Source of the DNA: Euryodendron excelsum
Lineage: Eukaryota > Streptophyta > Magnoliopsida > Ericales > Pentaphylacaceae
Reading direction: 5' to 3'
Length of the DNA stretch: 64,000 nucleotides
Assembly (NCBI GenBank): GCA_033060915.1
Contig: CM065378.1
Span: 55,299,001 to 55,363,000, forward strand
The position numbers were made by a program, and so were the translations under genes. A model generated the notes under the pieces. It made no database searches and was not told the DNA's origin. It saw nothing but the letters and a program-made list of their open reading frames with translations. The number at the start of each line of letters is the position of its first letter. Position 1 is the first letter of the stretch. This document shows positions 31,804-44,209 of the stretch, piece by piece.

Positions 31804-34800
31804 TGTCGCACCATGATTTTTCGCACTCGAGGAATACACACACAAGCGGGAAAAATACTCTACTCTCTCGTTAGAACTGATCCTCCTAGAAGGATGAGTG
31901 CAACTAGGTTTGAATTGGAAATTTGATTTGAATAAAGGGGTTTTTCAGAAAAAATTTGGAGTCGCCACCTAACTTGATTAAGGTGAGTTAGGTCACCTAA
32001 AAACTAAGCACAATTCGAAGATTACACTTAGAATTTTTGAAAAAGTTTTGAAAACTACCTCGAAAGAGGGTTTTTTTTAGAAAACAGGTTATTTGGTAGC
32101 CTTTTAGAAAAAGCAAGCTATTTTTTGAAAATAACTTCATTTAGTCTTTGAAAATAGTGATCTAGGTTCGGATGTTGGTTACGTGTAGGGAAGACGCACT
32201 AAGCCATCACCCTATCCCGCCCTTACGGTACTTACATGTCTATTCACCCTAAATTCACCCATTAGAGTCGTTGATTAATACATGTCCAAAACTATCCAAT
32301 TTAAAAAAGAATTTTTAGAAAGAAATTGACATGATGCATGATATGCAAGTGAGAGAATAAAACTTGATTTTAAAAACAGATTTGAAAAGAACTTAATTTG
32401 ATTTGAAAGAAAGATTTGGAAATAGAGATTTGAAAATAGTTATGGAATTGGAGATTTGAAAAAAATGTTATGAAATTGAAGATTTGAAAAAAGTTATGAC
32501 CACACCCATGAGGGTTGCCTACCTATCCCGTTTTGGGAATCAAGTCAGCCGTAGTTTGGATAAGAGTCCGATAGAAAATAAAAAGTTTGATTTGAAAAAG
32601 AGATTTTGATTTGAAAAAGTGTTTGATTTGAACTTAGAATAGAAGATTAGAAATTGGAATTTGGAATTGAAAAAATTGGACTTTGATTTGGAAAGATAGA
32701 CCTTGGAAGAAGGATTTAGACTTGTTTTGAAAATATTGAGATTTAGGAAACCAAGACTTAAGAAAGATAGGATTTAGGAGGGACTTGAGATTAAGAAAGA
32801 TTTGACTCGAATGTTGGACTTGGAAGATTAAGGAAAGATTGGATTTATGGAAGGTTCAAATTAGGAAAGTTTCAAAATAGAAAAGTTTCGTTTTAGAAAA
32901 GTTTTATTTTAGGAAAGATTTCAAATTAGGAAAGTATAAAATAGGAAAGGTTTTGAAATTGGAAAGTTTTGGATTTGAAAAGATTTTTAAGAAAAAGTTG
33001 AATTTGGAAATGTTCAAATTTGGAAAGTTAGAATTAAGAAAGATTTAGATTTTGGAAAGAATTGGAATTTAGAAAGTTTAGAATTTTGGAAAGATTTGAA
33101 TCTAAGAAAGGTTTGAATTTAGAAAGATTCGAAGTTTAAGTTTTAGAAATACTTGAAATTAGAAAAGGTTTGAGTTTAAGAAAGATTTGAAAATTTAGAT
33201 TTGGAAAGGTATGGAATTAAGAAATGTTGGAATTAGGAAGATTAAGAAGCTTAAAGTTTAAGCAAAGATTTGAAAGTTTAAGAATTGAAAATTTAAGGTT
33301 TAGGAAGGTATGAGATTAGGAAGGATTGGATTAGGAAATATATTGGATTCCTATTTTCTGAAACAAAATATTGGACTTTATTTCTAAAAGGAGGTGATTT
33401 GATTTTATTTCTAAAAACGGAGAATTGGATCTAGTTTCCTAAATGGGAGATTGGATTTGGTTTCCTAAAATAGAAGATTTGATTTGGCATGGAATTGGAA
33501 AGATAAAGTTTTGGAAATCCTAGATCTGGAAGGCTATAGTTTGATGTAGAAAATAGGTTTTGGAAATTTATAATTTTGATGTAAAAAAAAAAGGAGATTC
33601 TGGAAACCTAGGTTTTGAGGCAAGATTAGAAATCATGTTTTAGGAAAAAAAAATTAGGGTTTCCTAATCATGGCTCTAGGGTTTGACTTGGACTTCAAGA
33701 AAAGAGATTTTTAGAAAGTAAAACTTTTGGAAAGAAAGATTTTTGGAAGAAGATCTTAGAAATGAGTTTTTAGAAAGTAAACTTGAAAAGAGAGTTTTTG
33801 GATAGGGATTTTTGGAAAGAGTTTTTTAGGATAGAAACTTAAGGAGCGTTTCTAGAAAGTGAATTTTGAAGAGAACATTTTGGAAAGGAGTTTGAAAAGA
33901 GTTTTTAGGAAAGTAAGTTTTGTGAAGGGCATTTTTAGAAAGCAATTTTGGAAAGGAGATTGGAGAGAGTTTTTGGGAAGTATATTAGAGAAGAGATTTT
34001 AGAAAGTAGATTTGAAACGAGATTTTGGAGAGGATTCAAAAAGAGGTTTTGGAAAATAAGTTTGAAAAGCAATTTGGAAAGAGATTTGAATGTGGACTTT
34101 CGCAAGCTTCTAAAAATATCTCACTTTCTTAAAACGACTTTAACCATAAGAAATTTAGAACCATTCTAGGATTGTGGTTTTGAAAACAACAAGGACTTGA
34201 AAATATGAACCATATTGGTCGCTTTAAATATAACACTTTCCTAAAGCAACCCTAACCATGGAATGGCTAGAATCACCTTAGGATTGTGGTTTTGAAAATA
34301 AGTTTTGAAGAAGAAAATTTTAATGCAAGTTTTGAAAACAAGTTTTAAAGAGATGTATGATCATGATATGCACAATGCAAATTGGAGTCGTGAATATACA
34401 AGGTTAAAGGCTTCACCATATAATCAAGGGGGCCGAACTCACGTGGTCTCCAGTTAGACTAAGAGAAAGCCCCTGACACGGTGACTTTCAATAGCCCAAT
34501 TCTACACATGAACTGGAGAGTCCCTTATTTCAAGCATGCAAGAAAGGGGCGGTAGAAGAAGGGGAATTAAAATAGAAGAAAACCCAAGTGGGTTAGGAGA
34601 GTGAAGAGAGAGGAGGGAATTACGTAAATGTAAATAGGAAACCTACCTTGCGTCTTCTTTTATTTGCTTTGCTTTATTCGCTTTGTTTTTCTTGTTTTGC
34701 TTTGGTCTTCGCCTTGATCTTCAAGAGCTTGTCATGATCTTCGAGAGCTTTTATGTTGCAACACTTCAAGTCTTCAATGGAGGCTTTGGAGGCTAGTATA

Positions 34801-36477
34801 CAAGTGTATGTGAGTGTATGTAAGCTAGGGTTTGTATATGGAGGCTAGGGTTTGAAGAACCTAAAGGAACTAGGGTTTGGAAAGACTTCAAGCTTTGTAT
34901 ATCGAAGAGCAGGATTTTTGGACTGAGTTTACAGACCTTTTTCACGCTGGAGGAGGTTCTGTATTTGTAAGCAGAAGATTGACCTAGTGCCTGTTGCAAT
35001 GGCGCCACTTAGGAAAGTTTTAAGGTCGGCAAACAACGTATCTTCAGAAGATTTGGGCGCCTGTACTAGTTACTACCATGCAATTTGTAGCCTGACTTCA
35101 CTAGGAGTGACTCCGGAAGGTCCAGGAATGGCTTAGAGGGCCGAGAATGGCTCAGAGGGCCGGAAAAGGATAGGAACTCTTAGAATAGTATCTCGGGGGT
35201 AGTAGACTTGAAAAATGATGTCAAAATGTATTGGAAGGGTTGACCGGGCATTTAGGGGCGAAATGGTCAATCGAGCCAGAAAGCTACCGAGATGGACTTG
35301 AAATATCCCGAAAGAAGACTCGAGACTTGGAAACATTAACTAGAATGTTCCAAGAGGCTACCGGTTTGATACCCAGAGCCAATGTGGTTGGAAGAGACGA
35401 CCAGCTCACTAGGGGTAAAACGGTCATTTTGCACCAAGTTTGCTGGAATTGAATCAGAATGACCTAAAAACGTATCGCAAGGCCGGTGATACTATCAGAA
35501 AGATCCCCGGGAGGTTACCTGTTTGATACCCAGAGCTAGTGTGGTTCCCAGGGCGCTCGGATGCTTGGGGGTAAAATGGTCATCTTAACTGAAGGGTCTC
35601 AGAATTGGTCCAAAACTGATTAGAGGGCACCTAATCATGCCGGATTGTCCTTAGGACAATCTTGGAAGGTTGGAATTACTGTTCTGAGGACTTAGGTACT
35701 TTCTTAAGAAACGTGCTGGAAATGGCCCTAGGGGCAGTTTGGTCATTTTTCACCGGAGTGGGCTCACAAATATTGGTGTTGACCTGGGTTTTGAGTGTTT
35801 TAGTCACTCTGACGACGGTCCCGTGATATAGGGGTTTGTTGGCAATTCCCAATGTTGACATGTTTATGAGTGTTTCCGCTACTTTGACGATCGCGATATT
35901 TATGAGTATTTTCGTTACTCTAATGGTTCGCTATCTTTCCAAAGACTGTCTAATCTTGGGAAGCTGCAAAGTGGACTTATCGCTTGAGGAATCAACTTTC
36001 TTCATTGGCGTGTCGAATAACAGACATTTCTTCATCGACGGGCTAGCAGGGGCCAAAGGTGGACCGTTCTACCATTTCGAGGACTTGGGGTCTCGTCCCA
36101 GTTGACGGGTTTGAAGGGACTTACCATTCCGAAGAGTTCTCTCGAAAAACATGCCAGACAGTATGGACTTACCACCTTGAGGGATTAACTTTCTCGAAAG
36201 GTGTGCCAAATTTAATTGGACTGGAATTGGATTTGAATTGGAATTGAGATTGAAAAGGGGACTTACCGTCTTCGAGAAGACATGCCCACTGGAATTGGAA
36301 CGGATAGTGCCCTAAGGACACTTTGGTCATTTTGCCTCATTGGGCCTAATGGGCCCATGAAGAATGACGGGATTATATCTGGGGAACTGATTTAAACTTA
36401 GAATGTGTCCATATCGACTTAAATACAAGTCTGGATGGACTGGAGACTGCCAAGCGGGCAAAAATGGGGTGCTCACA
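31804..36477 (-). mobile_element. LTR-4: solo giant LTR in Athila integrase (4.7 kb)
   Basis: TGTCGCACC start, GGTGCTCACA end, perfect duplication TTGGG (31799-31803 and 36478-36482). Modules: 157-bp-phased repeats (35368, 35525), a decayed TATA (TACAAATA, minus, 34969-34962), teloboxes (34827-34875), a conserved block with CACGTG (34440-34445), degenerate repeats (about 32590-34130) and U5 stem arms (31967-31974, 31986-31993) with the PBS-like complement at 31958-31967. Confidence 0.92.
32590..34130 (-). repeat. Degenerate AGGAAAGTTT repeats in LTR-4
   Basis: Same type of tract as in LTR-3; units drift and are not aligned one to one with it. Non-coding. Confidence 0.75.
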
Positions 36478-37374
36478 TTGGGGCATTGATTATATGGGTC
36501 CTTTTCCAAATTCTTTTGGGTATCTCTACATCCTAGTGGCAATTGATTATGTTTCAAAGTGGATAGAGCCTATCCCGGCACGGACCAATGACCATCATGT
36601 TATGGTCAAATTTTTAAAAGAATACATCATTTCCCGGTTCAGTATGTCTCGAGCCATCATAAGTGATAGTGGCTCCCATTTTTTTAATAAGCCAATAGGG
36701 ATACTCGTGAGAAAATACAGTATTGTTCACAAGGTTAGCTTGCCATACCATCCCCAAACTCAAGGCCAAGTCGAATTAGTCAATCGAGAAATTAAGAAAA
36801 TATTAGAAAAGACGGTTAATCTGTCACGAAAGGATTGGTCTTTGTACTTAATTGATGCATTGTGGGCCTATCGAACAGCTTATAAAAACCATTCTCAATG
36901 GCTCCCTGTACCGTCTTATGTATGGAAAAGTGTGTCACCTCCCGGTTAAGGTAGAACATAAGGCATATTGAGCAATTCGACAATATAATGAGGGGTTGGG
37001 TGAAACAGGCGACCACCATAAGCTACAATTGAATGAACTTGATGAAATAAGAAATGAGGCATATGAGAACGCAAAAATTTCAAAGGCCAAGATGAAGATC
37101 CGTCATGACGAACACATTTAGCAAAAAACTTTTAAATTTGGTCAAAAGGTTCCTTTCTACAACACTCGGTTACAACTATTTTTAGGAAAATTGAGAAGTA
37201 AGTGGTCCAGCCCCTATCAAATCAGGGAAATTTTTCCATATGGTGCTATTGAGGTGTAAAATATTAAGAATAGCGTGCCTTTCAAGGTCAAAGGGCACCA
37301 GTTAAAGCTCTATTTCGAGCTTTTCCGTCGCGAGGTAGATTGTGTGGATCTCATTGATCCACCAATCTTGATTT
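36478..37374 (+). pseudogene. Athila integrase core and C-terminal part
   Basis: Core: [20 protein letters not shown] (first catalytic Asp), [12 protein letters not shown] (second Asp), [20 protein letters not shown] (catalytic Glu), [11 protein letters not shown]. After a frameshift near 36920 the C-terminal part reads [45 protein letters not shown] and HQLKLYF, ending near 37374. Catalytic triad intact; several stops or shifts after the core. Confidence 0.92.
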
Positions 37375-38019
37375 GACGATGGTTTGACTAAGGCCCCGCC
37401 CCCCCCCCCCCCTCCCTTGTTTTTGTCCCCGGTCTAAATCGTGTTTTTGCATTGAGGACAATGCAATCTCTTAAGTGGGGGGGGGGGGGGGGGTGGACGA
37501 GCTTGTTTGAAGCTCTTTCTTTGTATAAATTTGTAGTTTTGTAGGTTTTATTTTTGTACGTTTGTAGTATTTTTAGTTTAGAGTTTTTGTTTCATAATTT
37601 TTGTGATTTTTATGGGTTTTTTTGTATTTTTTCAATAATTTTGTGTTTTACCATTCAAACAATGCATTCGAAAGGTTTGGAACCGTTCGGACTGTACGTT
37701 CGGACGAAATGCAAACGGAATCATTAACCGTTTGGATGGTGTTCAGACACGCATTGAACGCACCATCTGGACGCATTTTTAATCTTTCGGACACCTTTAT
37801 CCATTCAAACGCACCGTCCGGACGCATATCAGATGCGCGTTGGACGGTGGTCCAAGTCTATAAACATGCGTCCGAAGTGACTTTAGACTCACTCCAGACG
37901 CTATACGGAGAGGTTTGAGAGCTTTTGGACGCTAGCGAAGCCCTACTGGAGCTCGAGCACGCGCCCTTGACTCTTCCACCTATCGGTTCACATTTTCCTA
38001 GGTATTCCTATGCCTTTTC
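37375..38019 (+). other. Spacer between Athila pol and env-like frame, with C/G runs and motif array
   Basis: Holds a C14 run (37399-37412), GCATTGAGGACAATGCAATCTCTTAAG, a G17 run (37477-37493) resembling a second purine tract, then an AT-rich stretch and a CG-rich part (37655-37900) with CGTTCGGACG- and CACCGTCCGGACGC-like motifs similar to those in the LTRs. A 98-codon open frame there (37622-37918) seems a by-product. The GCATTGAGGACAATGC segment in this position is commonly seen in Athila/Calypso elements. Confidence 0.65.
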
Positions 38020-38178
38020 TATCGCACCCAGATTTTCACACTCGAGGAATACACACACAAGTGGAAAAAATAATGTACTCTCTCGTTAGAACTCATTCTC
38101 TTAGAAGAATGAGTGCGACTAGGTTTAAATTGAAAATTGATTTGAATAAAGGGCTTTTGTAAAACATTTTGAGTCACC

Positions 38179-38205
38179 ATCTAACTTGATTAAGGGGAGT
38201 TAGAT
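38179..38205 (-). other. U5 stem-loop of LTR-5 with compensated change
   Basis: Arms ATCTAACT and AGTTAGAT. Compared with ACCTAACT/AGTTAGGT in the other copies, one base pair has changed on both sides, so the stem is still perfect. Confidence 0.65.
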
Positions 38206-38849
38206 CACCTAAAAACTAAGCACAATCCGAAGACTACAGTTAGGGTTTTTGAAAATACTTCCTCAATAGAGGGTTTTTTTTGTAAGAAAATAGGTTGTTT
38301 GGCAACCTTTGAAAAATATTTAATCCCTTTTTGCAAATAAACTCCATTTTGATCTTTCGAAAACAGTGATCCTAGGTTCGGAGGTTGGTTACGTGTAGGG
38401 AAGACGCACTAAGCCATCACCCTACCCCGCCCTTGTAGTACCTACATGTCTATTCACCCTAGATTCACCTATGAGACTTTTCAACTAACAAATGTCCAAA
38501 ATAATCCACTTTAGAAAAGAACTTTTAGAAAGAAATTGACATGATGCATGATATGCAAATGCAAGAGAAGAGAATTTGAAAATAGATTTTGAAAATACTT
38601 TATTTGAAAAGAGATTTGAAAAGATAGATTTGATTTTGAAAGAAAATTTTGGAGATTGCAAATAGAGATTTGGAAATAGAAATTTGGAATTGAAAGTTTG
38701 AAATAGATCATGGAAATGGAAGTTGGAAAAAAGTTGTGGAATTTAAGATTTGAAAAAGGTTGTGACCGCACCTATGAGGGTTGCCTACGTATACCTTTGG
38801 AGAAATCAGGTCAGTCGTAGTTCGGATAAGAGTCCGATTGAAAATAGAA

Positions 38850-40380
38850 GGTTTGATTTGAAAAAGAGTTTAAGTTGAAATTTGGATTTGATTTGAACTT
38901 GGAATAGAAAATTGGAAAGTGAAATTTGGAATTGAGAAGATTGGACTTTCATTTGGAAAAATTGAGATTTAGAAAGCCTAGACCTAGGAAAGAGGGAACT
39001 TAGGAAAGACTTGAGATTTAAGAAAGATTTGATTCGAATGTTGGACTTGGAAGATTAGGGAAAGATTGGATTTAGGAAAGGTTCGAATTAGGAAAGTTTT
39101 GAAGTAGGAAAGTGTCATTTTAGGAAAGTTCTGTTTTAGGAAAGTTTTATTTTAGGAAAGATTTCGAATTAGGAAAGTTTCAACTTAGGAAAGTTTTGGA
39201 TTAAGAAAGTTTCATTTTAACAAAGGTTTTGAAATAGGAAAGGTTTCGTTTTAAGAAAGTTTTGAAATTAGAAAGTTTCATTTTAAGAAAGTTTTGAAAT
39301 TGGAAAGTTTTGAATTTGGAATGTTTTGAAATAGGGAAATTTTGAATTTGGAATGTTTTGAAATAGGGAAGTTTTGAAAGTAAGAAAGTTTTAGATTTGA
39401 AAAGATTTTGAAGTCTAGAAAAGTTTAGAATTTAGAAAATGTTTGAAAGTTTGAGTTTTAGAAAATAGTTGAAGTTAGGAAATGTTTAAATTTAAGAAAG
39501 ATTTAGATTTGGAAAATTGAGATTTAGAAAGGTATGGAATTAGGAAAGATTTGGAAGCTTAAAGTTTAAGGAAAGATTCAAAAGTTTAAGTTTTGGAAAC
39601 TTAAGATTTAAGAAAGTTGGAGATTAGGAAGGATTCGAATTAGGAAAGATTTGGAGTTGGAAGGATTGAGATTCCTATTTCCTAAAACGAAAGATTATAT
39701 TTTGTTTCTAAAAAGAGATGTTTTGATTTTGTTTCCAAAAACGAAGGTTTGTATCTAGTTTTCTAAATGGAGATATTGGATTTGGTTTTCTAAAGGGAAG
39801 ATTGGATTTGACATGGATTTAAAAGGTGAAGTTTTAGAAATCCTAGATTTGGAATACTATAGTTTTGCCATAGAAAAGAGGTTTTTGGAGATTTATGATC
39901 TTAATGTAAAAGGGCGATTTTGGAAACCTAGGGTTAGAGGCAAGATTGAAAATCATGTTTTAAGGAAAGAAATTAGGGTTTCCTAATCGTTGGCTCTAGG
40001 ACTTGACTTGGGCTCCAAGGAAAGAGATTTTAGAAAGTGAGTTTTTAGGAAATAGAGGTTTTTGGAAGGGAAACCTAGAAAATGAGTTTTTAGAAAGTGA
40101 ACTTGAGAGGAGTTTTAGAAAGAAGATTTTGGAATAAACTTTTAGGAAAGAGTTTTTAGGAAAGAGATTTAGAAAGCATTTTTAGAAAGTGAATTTCGAA
40201 GATAGCGTTTTTTGGAAAGAAGCTTAAAAAGTAGTTTTGAAAAATAGATTTTTGGAAGGAGTTTTTAGAAAGCAATTTTGAAAAGGAACTTGGAGAGAGT
40301 TTTTAAAAAGCATGTTGGAAAAAGAGATTTTTAGAAAGAAAGATTTGAAAAGAGAGTTTTTAGAAAGTTTACAAAAATAT
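38850..40380 (-). repeat. Degenerate AGGAAAGTTT repeats in LTR-5
   Basis: As in LTR-3 and LTR-4; non-coding tract between the conserved block and the U5 end. Confidence 0.75.
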
Positions 40381-42871
40381 CTCACTTTCCTAAAGCAATT
40401 CTAACCATAAGAAGGCTAGAACCACTTTAGGATAGTGGTTTTGAAAACAACAATGATTTGAAAATATAGACCATATTGGACACTTTAAATATAATACTTT
40501 CCTAAAGCAACCCTAGCCATGGAAAGGCTAGAATCACCCTAGCATTGTGATTTTGAAAACAAGTTTTGAAAAAGAAGGTTTTGATGTAAGTTTGAAAACG
40601 ATGTTAATGCAAGTTTTGAAAACGATTTTGGAAGAATGCAAGATTATGATATACACAATGTAAGTTGGGGGTAATGAACATACAAGGTTAAAGGCTTCAC
40701 CAAATAATCAAGGGGGCCGAACCCATGTGGTCTCCGGTTAGACTAAAAGAAAGCCCCCGACACGGTGACCTCCAATAGCCTAATCCTACACATGGACCGG
40801 GAATCCTTTATTTCAAGCATGCAAGAAAGGGGGAAAAAAGATGGGGAATTAAAATAGAAGAAAACCCAAGTGGGCTTGGAGGGAGAAGAGAGAGGGGAAA
40901 GTTGCGTAAACTTAAATCGAGAGCCTACCTTGTATCTTCTTTATTTGCTTTGTTTTGCGTGCTTTGTTTTTCTTGCTTTACTTCGGTCTTCGCTTCAGTC
41001 TTCGTCTTGATCTTCGAGAGCTTATCTTGATCTTCGAGAGCTTATCTTAATCTTCGAGAGCTTCGAATTGCAGCACTTTAAGTCTTCAATGGAGGCTTTG
41101 AAGGCTAGTGTATAAGTATATGGGAGTGTGTATGAGTGTATAGTAGGCTAGGGTTTGCGTATGGATGCTAGGGTTTAGAGAACCTAAAGGAGACTAGGGT
41201 TTTTAGGAAGCTATGAGCTTTATGTATCGAAAAGTAGGGCTTTTAGGCTGAGTTTGCGGACCCCTTTCACGCCAGAAGAGGCTCTATATTTATAGAGAAA
41301 AGAACAATATGGCGCCTGCTCCAGTGGCACCAGGCCAAAATACACATTGGCGCTAGCCACTTAGGAAAGCTTTTAAGTCCGCAAGCAATGTATCCTCAGA
41401 AGATTTGAGCGCTTGTACTAGTGACTACCATGTAATTTTTAGACTGACTTCACTAGTAGTGACTCCAGAAAGTTTGAGAATGATTTAAAGGGGCCGGAAA
41501 TGACCCAGAAGGCCAGAAAGGGATAGGAACACTTAGAACAGTGTCAAGGAGGTGCTAGACTTCAAATATAAGACAAGATCTGCCGGAAGGGTTGATCGGG
41601 CCATCAGGGGCAAAACGGTCAACCGGGCCAAAAAACTACCGAGACGGACTCAGAAGGTCCCAGAAGAAGGCTCGAGGATTGGAAACATTATTTAGAATGT
41701 CCCAAGAGGTTATCAATTTGATATCCAGAACCGGTGTGGTCGAAAAAGGCAACCGGCCCAACAAGGGCAAAACAGTCATTTTGCACTAGGTTTGCTGGAA
41801 TTGACTTAAAATGATCCGGAAAGATAATGGAAGGTCGAGAATACTATAAGAAGCATTCTCGGGAGTTTACCAATTTGATACCCAGAGCCAGTGTGGTTCC
41901 CGGGGCGTTTGGATGCTTGGGGGCAAAATGGTCATCTTGACCAGAAAGTCTCGAAATTGGCCCGAAACTGACTAGAAGGCAACTAATTATGTCAAATTGC
42001 CTTTAAGACAATCTTGGAAAGGTGGACTTACCATTCTGAGGACTTAGGTACTTTTTCAAGAAACGTGCTGGAAATGGCCCTAGGGGCAGTTTGGTCATTT
42101 TTCACCGAAGTAGGCTAGAAGGCACCGGTGTTTACTTGGGTTTTGAGTGTTTTTGCCACTCTGACAGCGGTCCCGTGGTACAGAGGTTTGTTAGCAATTC
42201 CCTATATCGACCTATTTGCAAGTATTTTTGATACTCTAATGGTTGCAATGTTTGCGAGTACTTCCGCTACTTTAAGGGTTTGCAATCATTCCAGAGACTG
42301 CCTGATCTCGAGAAGCTGCTAAATGGACTTGGCGCCTGAGGAACCAACTTTCTTGAAAGGCATGCTGAAATGGACATTTTTGCATTGGCGGGCTAGCAGG
42401 TGCCATAGGTGGACCGTTCTACCATCTCAGGGACTTGGGATCTCGTCCCAGTCGACGGGTTTGAAGGGACTTACCATTCCGAAGAGCTTCTTCGAAAACA
42501 TGCCAGATTGGACAGTCTTACCACCTTGAGGGATCAACTTTCTCGAAAGGTGTGCCGAATTTAATTGGAATTGGAATTAGAAAGGGGACTTACCGTCTTC
42601 GAAAAGATGTGCCTATGGGAATTAGACCGAACAATGACCCCAAGGGCATTTTGGAGATTTTGCCTCTATTTGGACCCAAAGGGCCCGCGAAGCGATTGAT
42701 TGATGGGATTAGACATGGTGAGTTTATTTAGATTGGAATACGTCCGTATTGACTTGAATACAAGTCTGGATGGACTGGAGAGTGCCAAACGGGCAAAAAT
42801 GGGGTGCTTACATTTTCTTCGTAGATACTTTATTGTTTACCTAGAGTTTATGTTCTTAGATCGAGTAGAGT

Positions 42872-44209
42872 ATGGCAGGCAGAGGGGCCCTTTATGTCCT
42901 TTTAGATGCCCCAATAGGGGCACAACCACCTCCAGCCTATAACCATGATTGTTTTGTGTTGAAGGATGCTTTCGAGTTATTCTGCCAGACTTGGATTAGG
43001 AGAGGCCTTGTACTTGAGCATAAGATGGACCTAGGCCAGTTTAGGGATCCCAGGTTTTTGTGGGCTGAGATTTTTGAGACTAGGGGTTGGGCCCGCCTCA
43101 CTACTTTCACGGGGGATGCCATTTTCACTTTACTCACCGAGTTCATGGTGAACGTATCTATTTGCTGCATTACCCCGGGATATGAGCGGATCTTTTCCTA
43201 GATCAGGGGGCACGACATTGAGATCACCCCCAGTACTTTTATCGGGATTTATGGACTACCTAGAGTGGTTGACCCTCAATTTGGTTTCCCAACTCGAGGA
43301 GCTCTTGAGGACTTTGATATTGTCTCCGCTGAGGTCTGTTTCCCAGACACTCAGTGGGCTGGTCATCGGCAGCTTCCGACTATAGTGTTGCTCCCAGTTT
43401 ACTCCCCCCTGTTCATTTTTTATTGTCACTCCATCTACCCCATAGCTAGACATTCGAATGTTAAAAGGGTTAGAGCAAGTCTTTTGTAGACCATAGGGAC
43501 GGGGCGGACCGTAGATCTCCCGCTTTACATGTTTAGAGTGCTCGCAGACGAGTGTTTGCACCCACAAGTGCAGGGTTCTATCCCATTCGGGATTTTACTG
43601 ACCCAGGTGATCGAGACCGCATTTGAGGCATTGATTATAGGTATGTCTCGATCCCAACCGACTAGGGAGCCAGTCGATAGATCCACTATTCAGCGGGGAG
43701 TTAGGTCATGCAGAGCGCTTCAGCAACATCAACAGTTCTAGCCGCAGCCGCCTCTATAGATTCTAGCTCAGTAGCAGAAGTAGTAGCATCCACCAGTGCC
43801 TGATCAGGAGTAGCTAGACCTTACAGACCCCGCTCAGTATGACCCGCACATTCATTTTGACCAGTTGCAGGATCAGCAGTAGTAGCACTTCTAGCCATAG
43901 TAGATGCCAAACTAGTCATTGTAGATGCTTGTTCAGATGCAATAGACATTAGATGCCTTAGTTGTTGCATTAACACAGCAGTCTGCTAATATTGCAAGGC
44001 TGGAGAGTGCCATAGTTGCTCAGGCCTCACATGTTGTTCATATTGCTACACTAGAGGGCCAGATCCGAGCCCAAACCTAGCATATCACTACACTTGAGGG
44101 TCAGACTCGAGGTCAGACTAGGATCATCGATAAGTTATTTGTTGAGGTTCGGGCTCTAAGGATAGCTACAACACCACCCCCTGATGACGATGGGGATGAT
44201 TTGTCATAG
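42872..44209 (+). pseudogene. Athila env-like frame (446 codons, 17 internal TAG)
   Basis: Starts MAGRGALYVLLDAPIGAQPP, continues in one frame without any insertion or deletion through LWAEIFETRGWARLTTFTGD, TPSTFIGIYGLPRVVDPQF and LYMFRVLADECLHPQVQG, to a Gln-rich part and a coiled-coil-like end (IATLEGQIRAQT, ITTLEGQTRGQT, ALRIA) and an acidic PPPDDDGDDLS. It is the post-pol frame of Athila/Calypso elements, called env-like by position; I see no strong membrane segment. Internal stops: TAG at 43199, 43487, fourteen between 43739 and 43945, and 44078; the final stop is also TAG. No TAA or TGA occurs in frame. Confidence 0.8.

Larger units (their letters stand above)
38020..42812 (-). mobile_element. 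LTR-5: solo giant LTR between Athila pol and env-like frame (4.8 kb)
   Basis: Ends GGTGCTTACA; the other end reads TATCGCACCC (TG changed to TA). Perfect duplication TTTTC (38015-38019, 42813-42817). Modules: 157-bp-phased repeats (41720, 41877), TATA (41294-41287), teloboxes (41150-41210), conserved block (40675-40835), degenerate repeats (about 38850-40380), U5 stem arms ATCTAACT/AGTTAGAT (38179-38186, 38198-38205), where both arms changed together. Confidence 0.92.

Noticed and set aside
31804..36477. LTR-4 and its relatives as DNA transposons or Helitrons
   Set aside because: TG/CA ends, 5-bp duplications, and relatives joined to a PBS or PPT fit LTRs; no terminal inverted repeats or transposase.
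43739..44209. TAG reassigned to glutamine, or programmed readthrough
   Set aside because: No supporting context, and CHG-site C-to-T decay explains the pattern more simply; kept only as an alternative within the finding.
42872..44209. Host gene call for the env-like frame
   Set aside because: It lies between pol and PPT of the Athila element and is full of stops.
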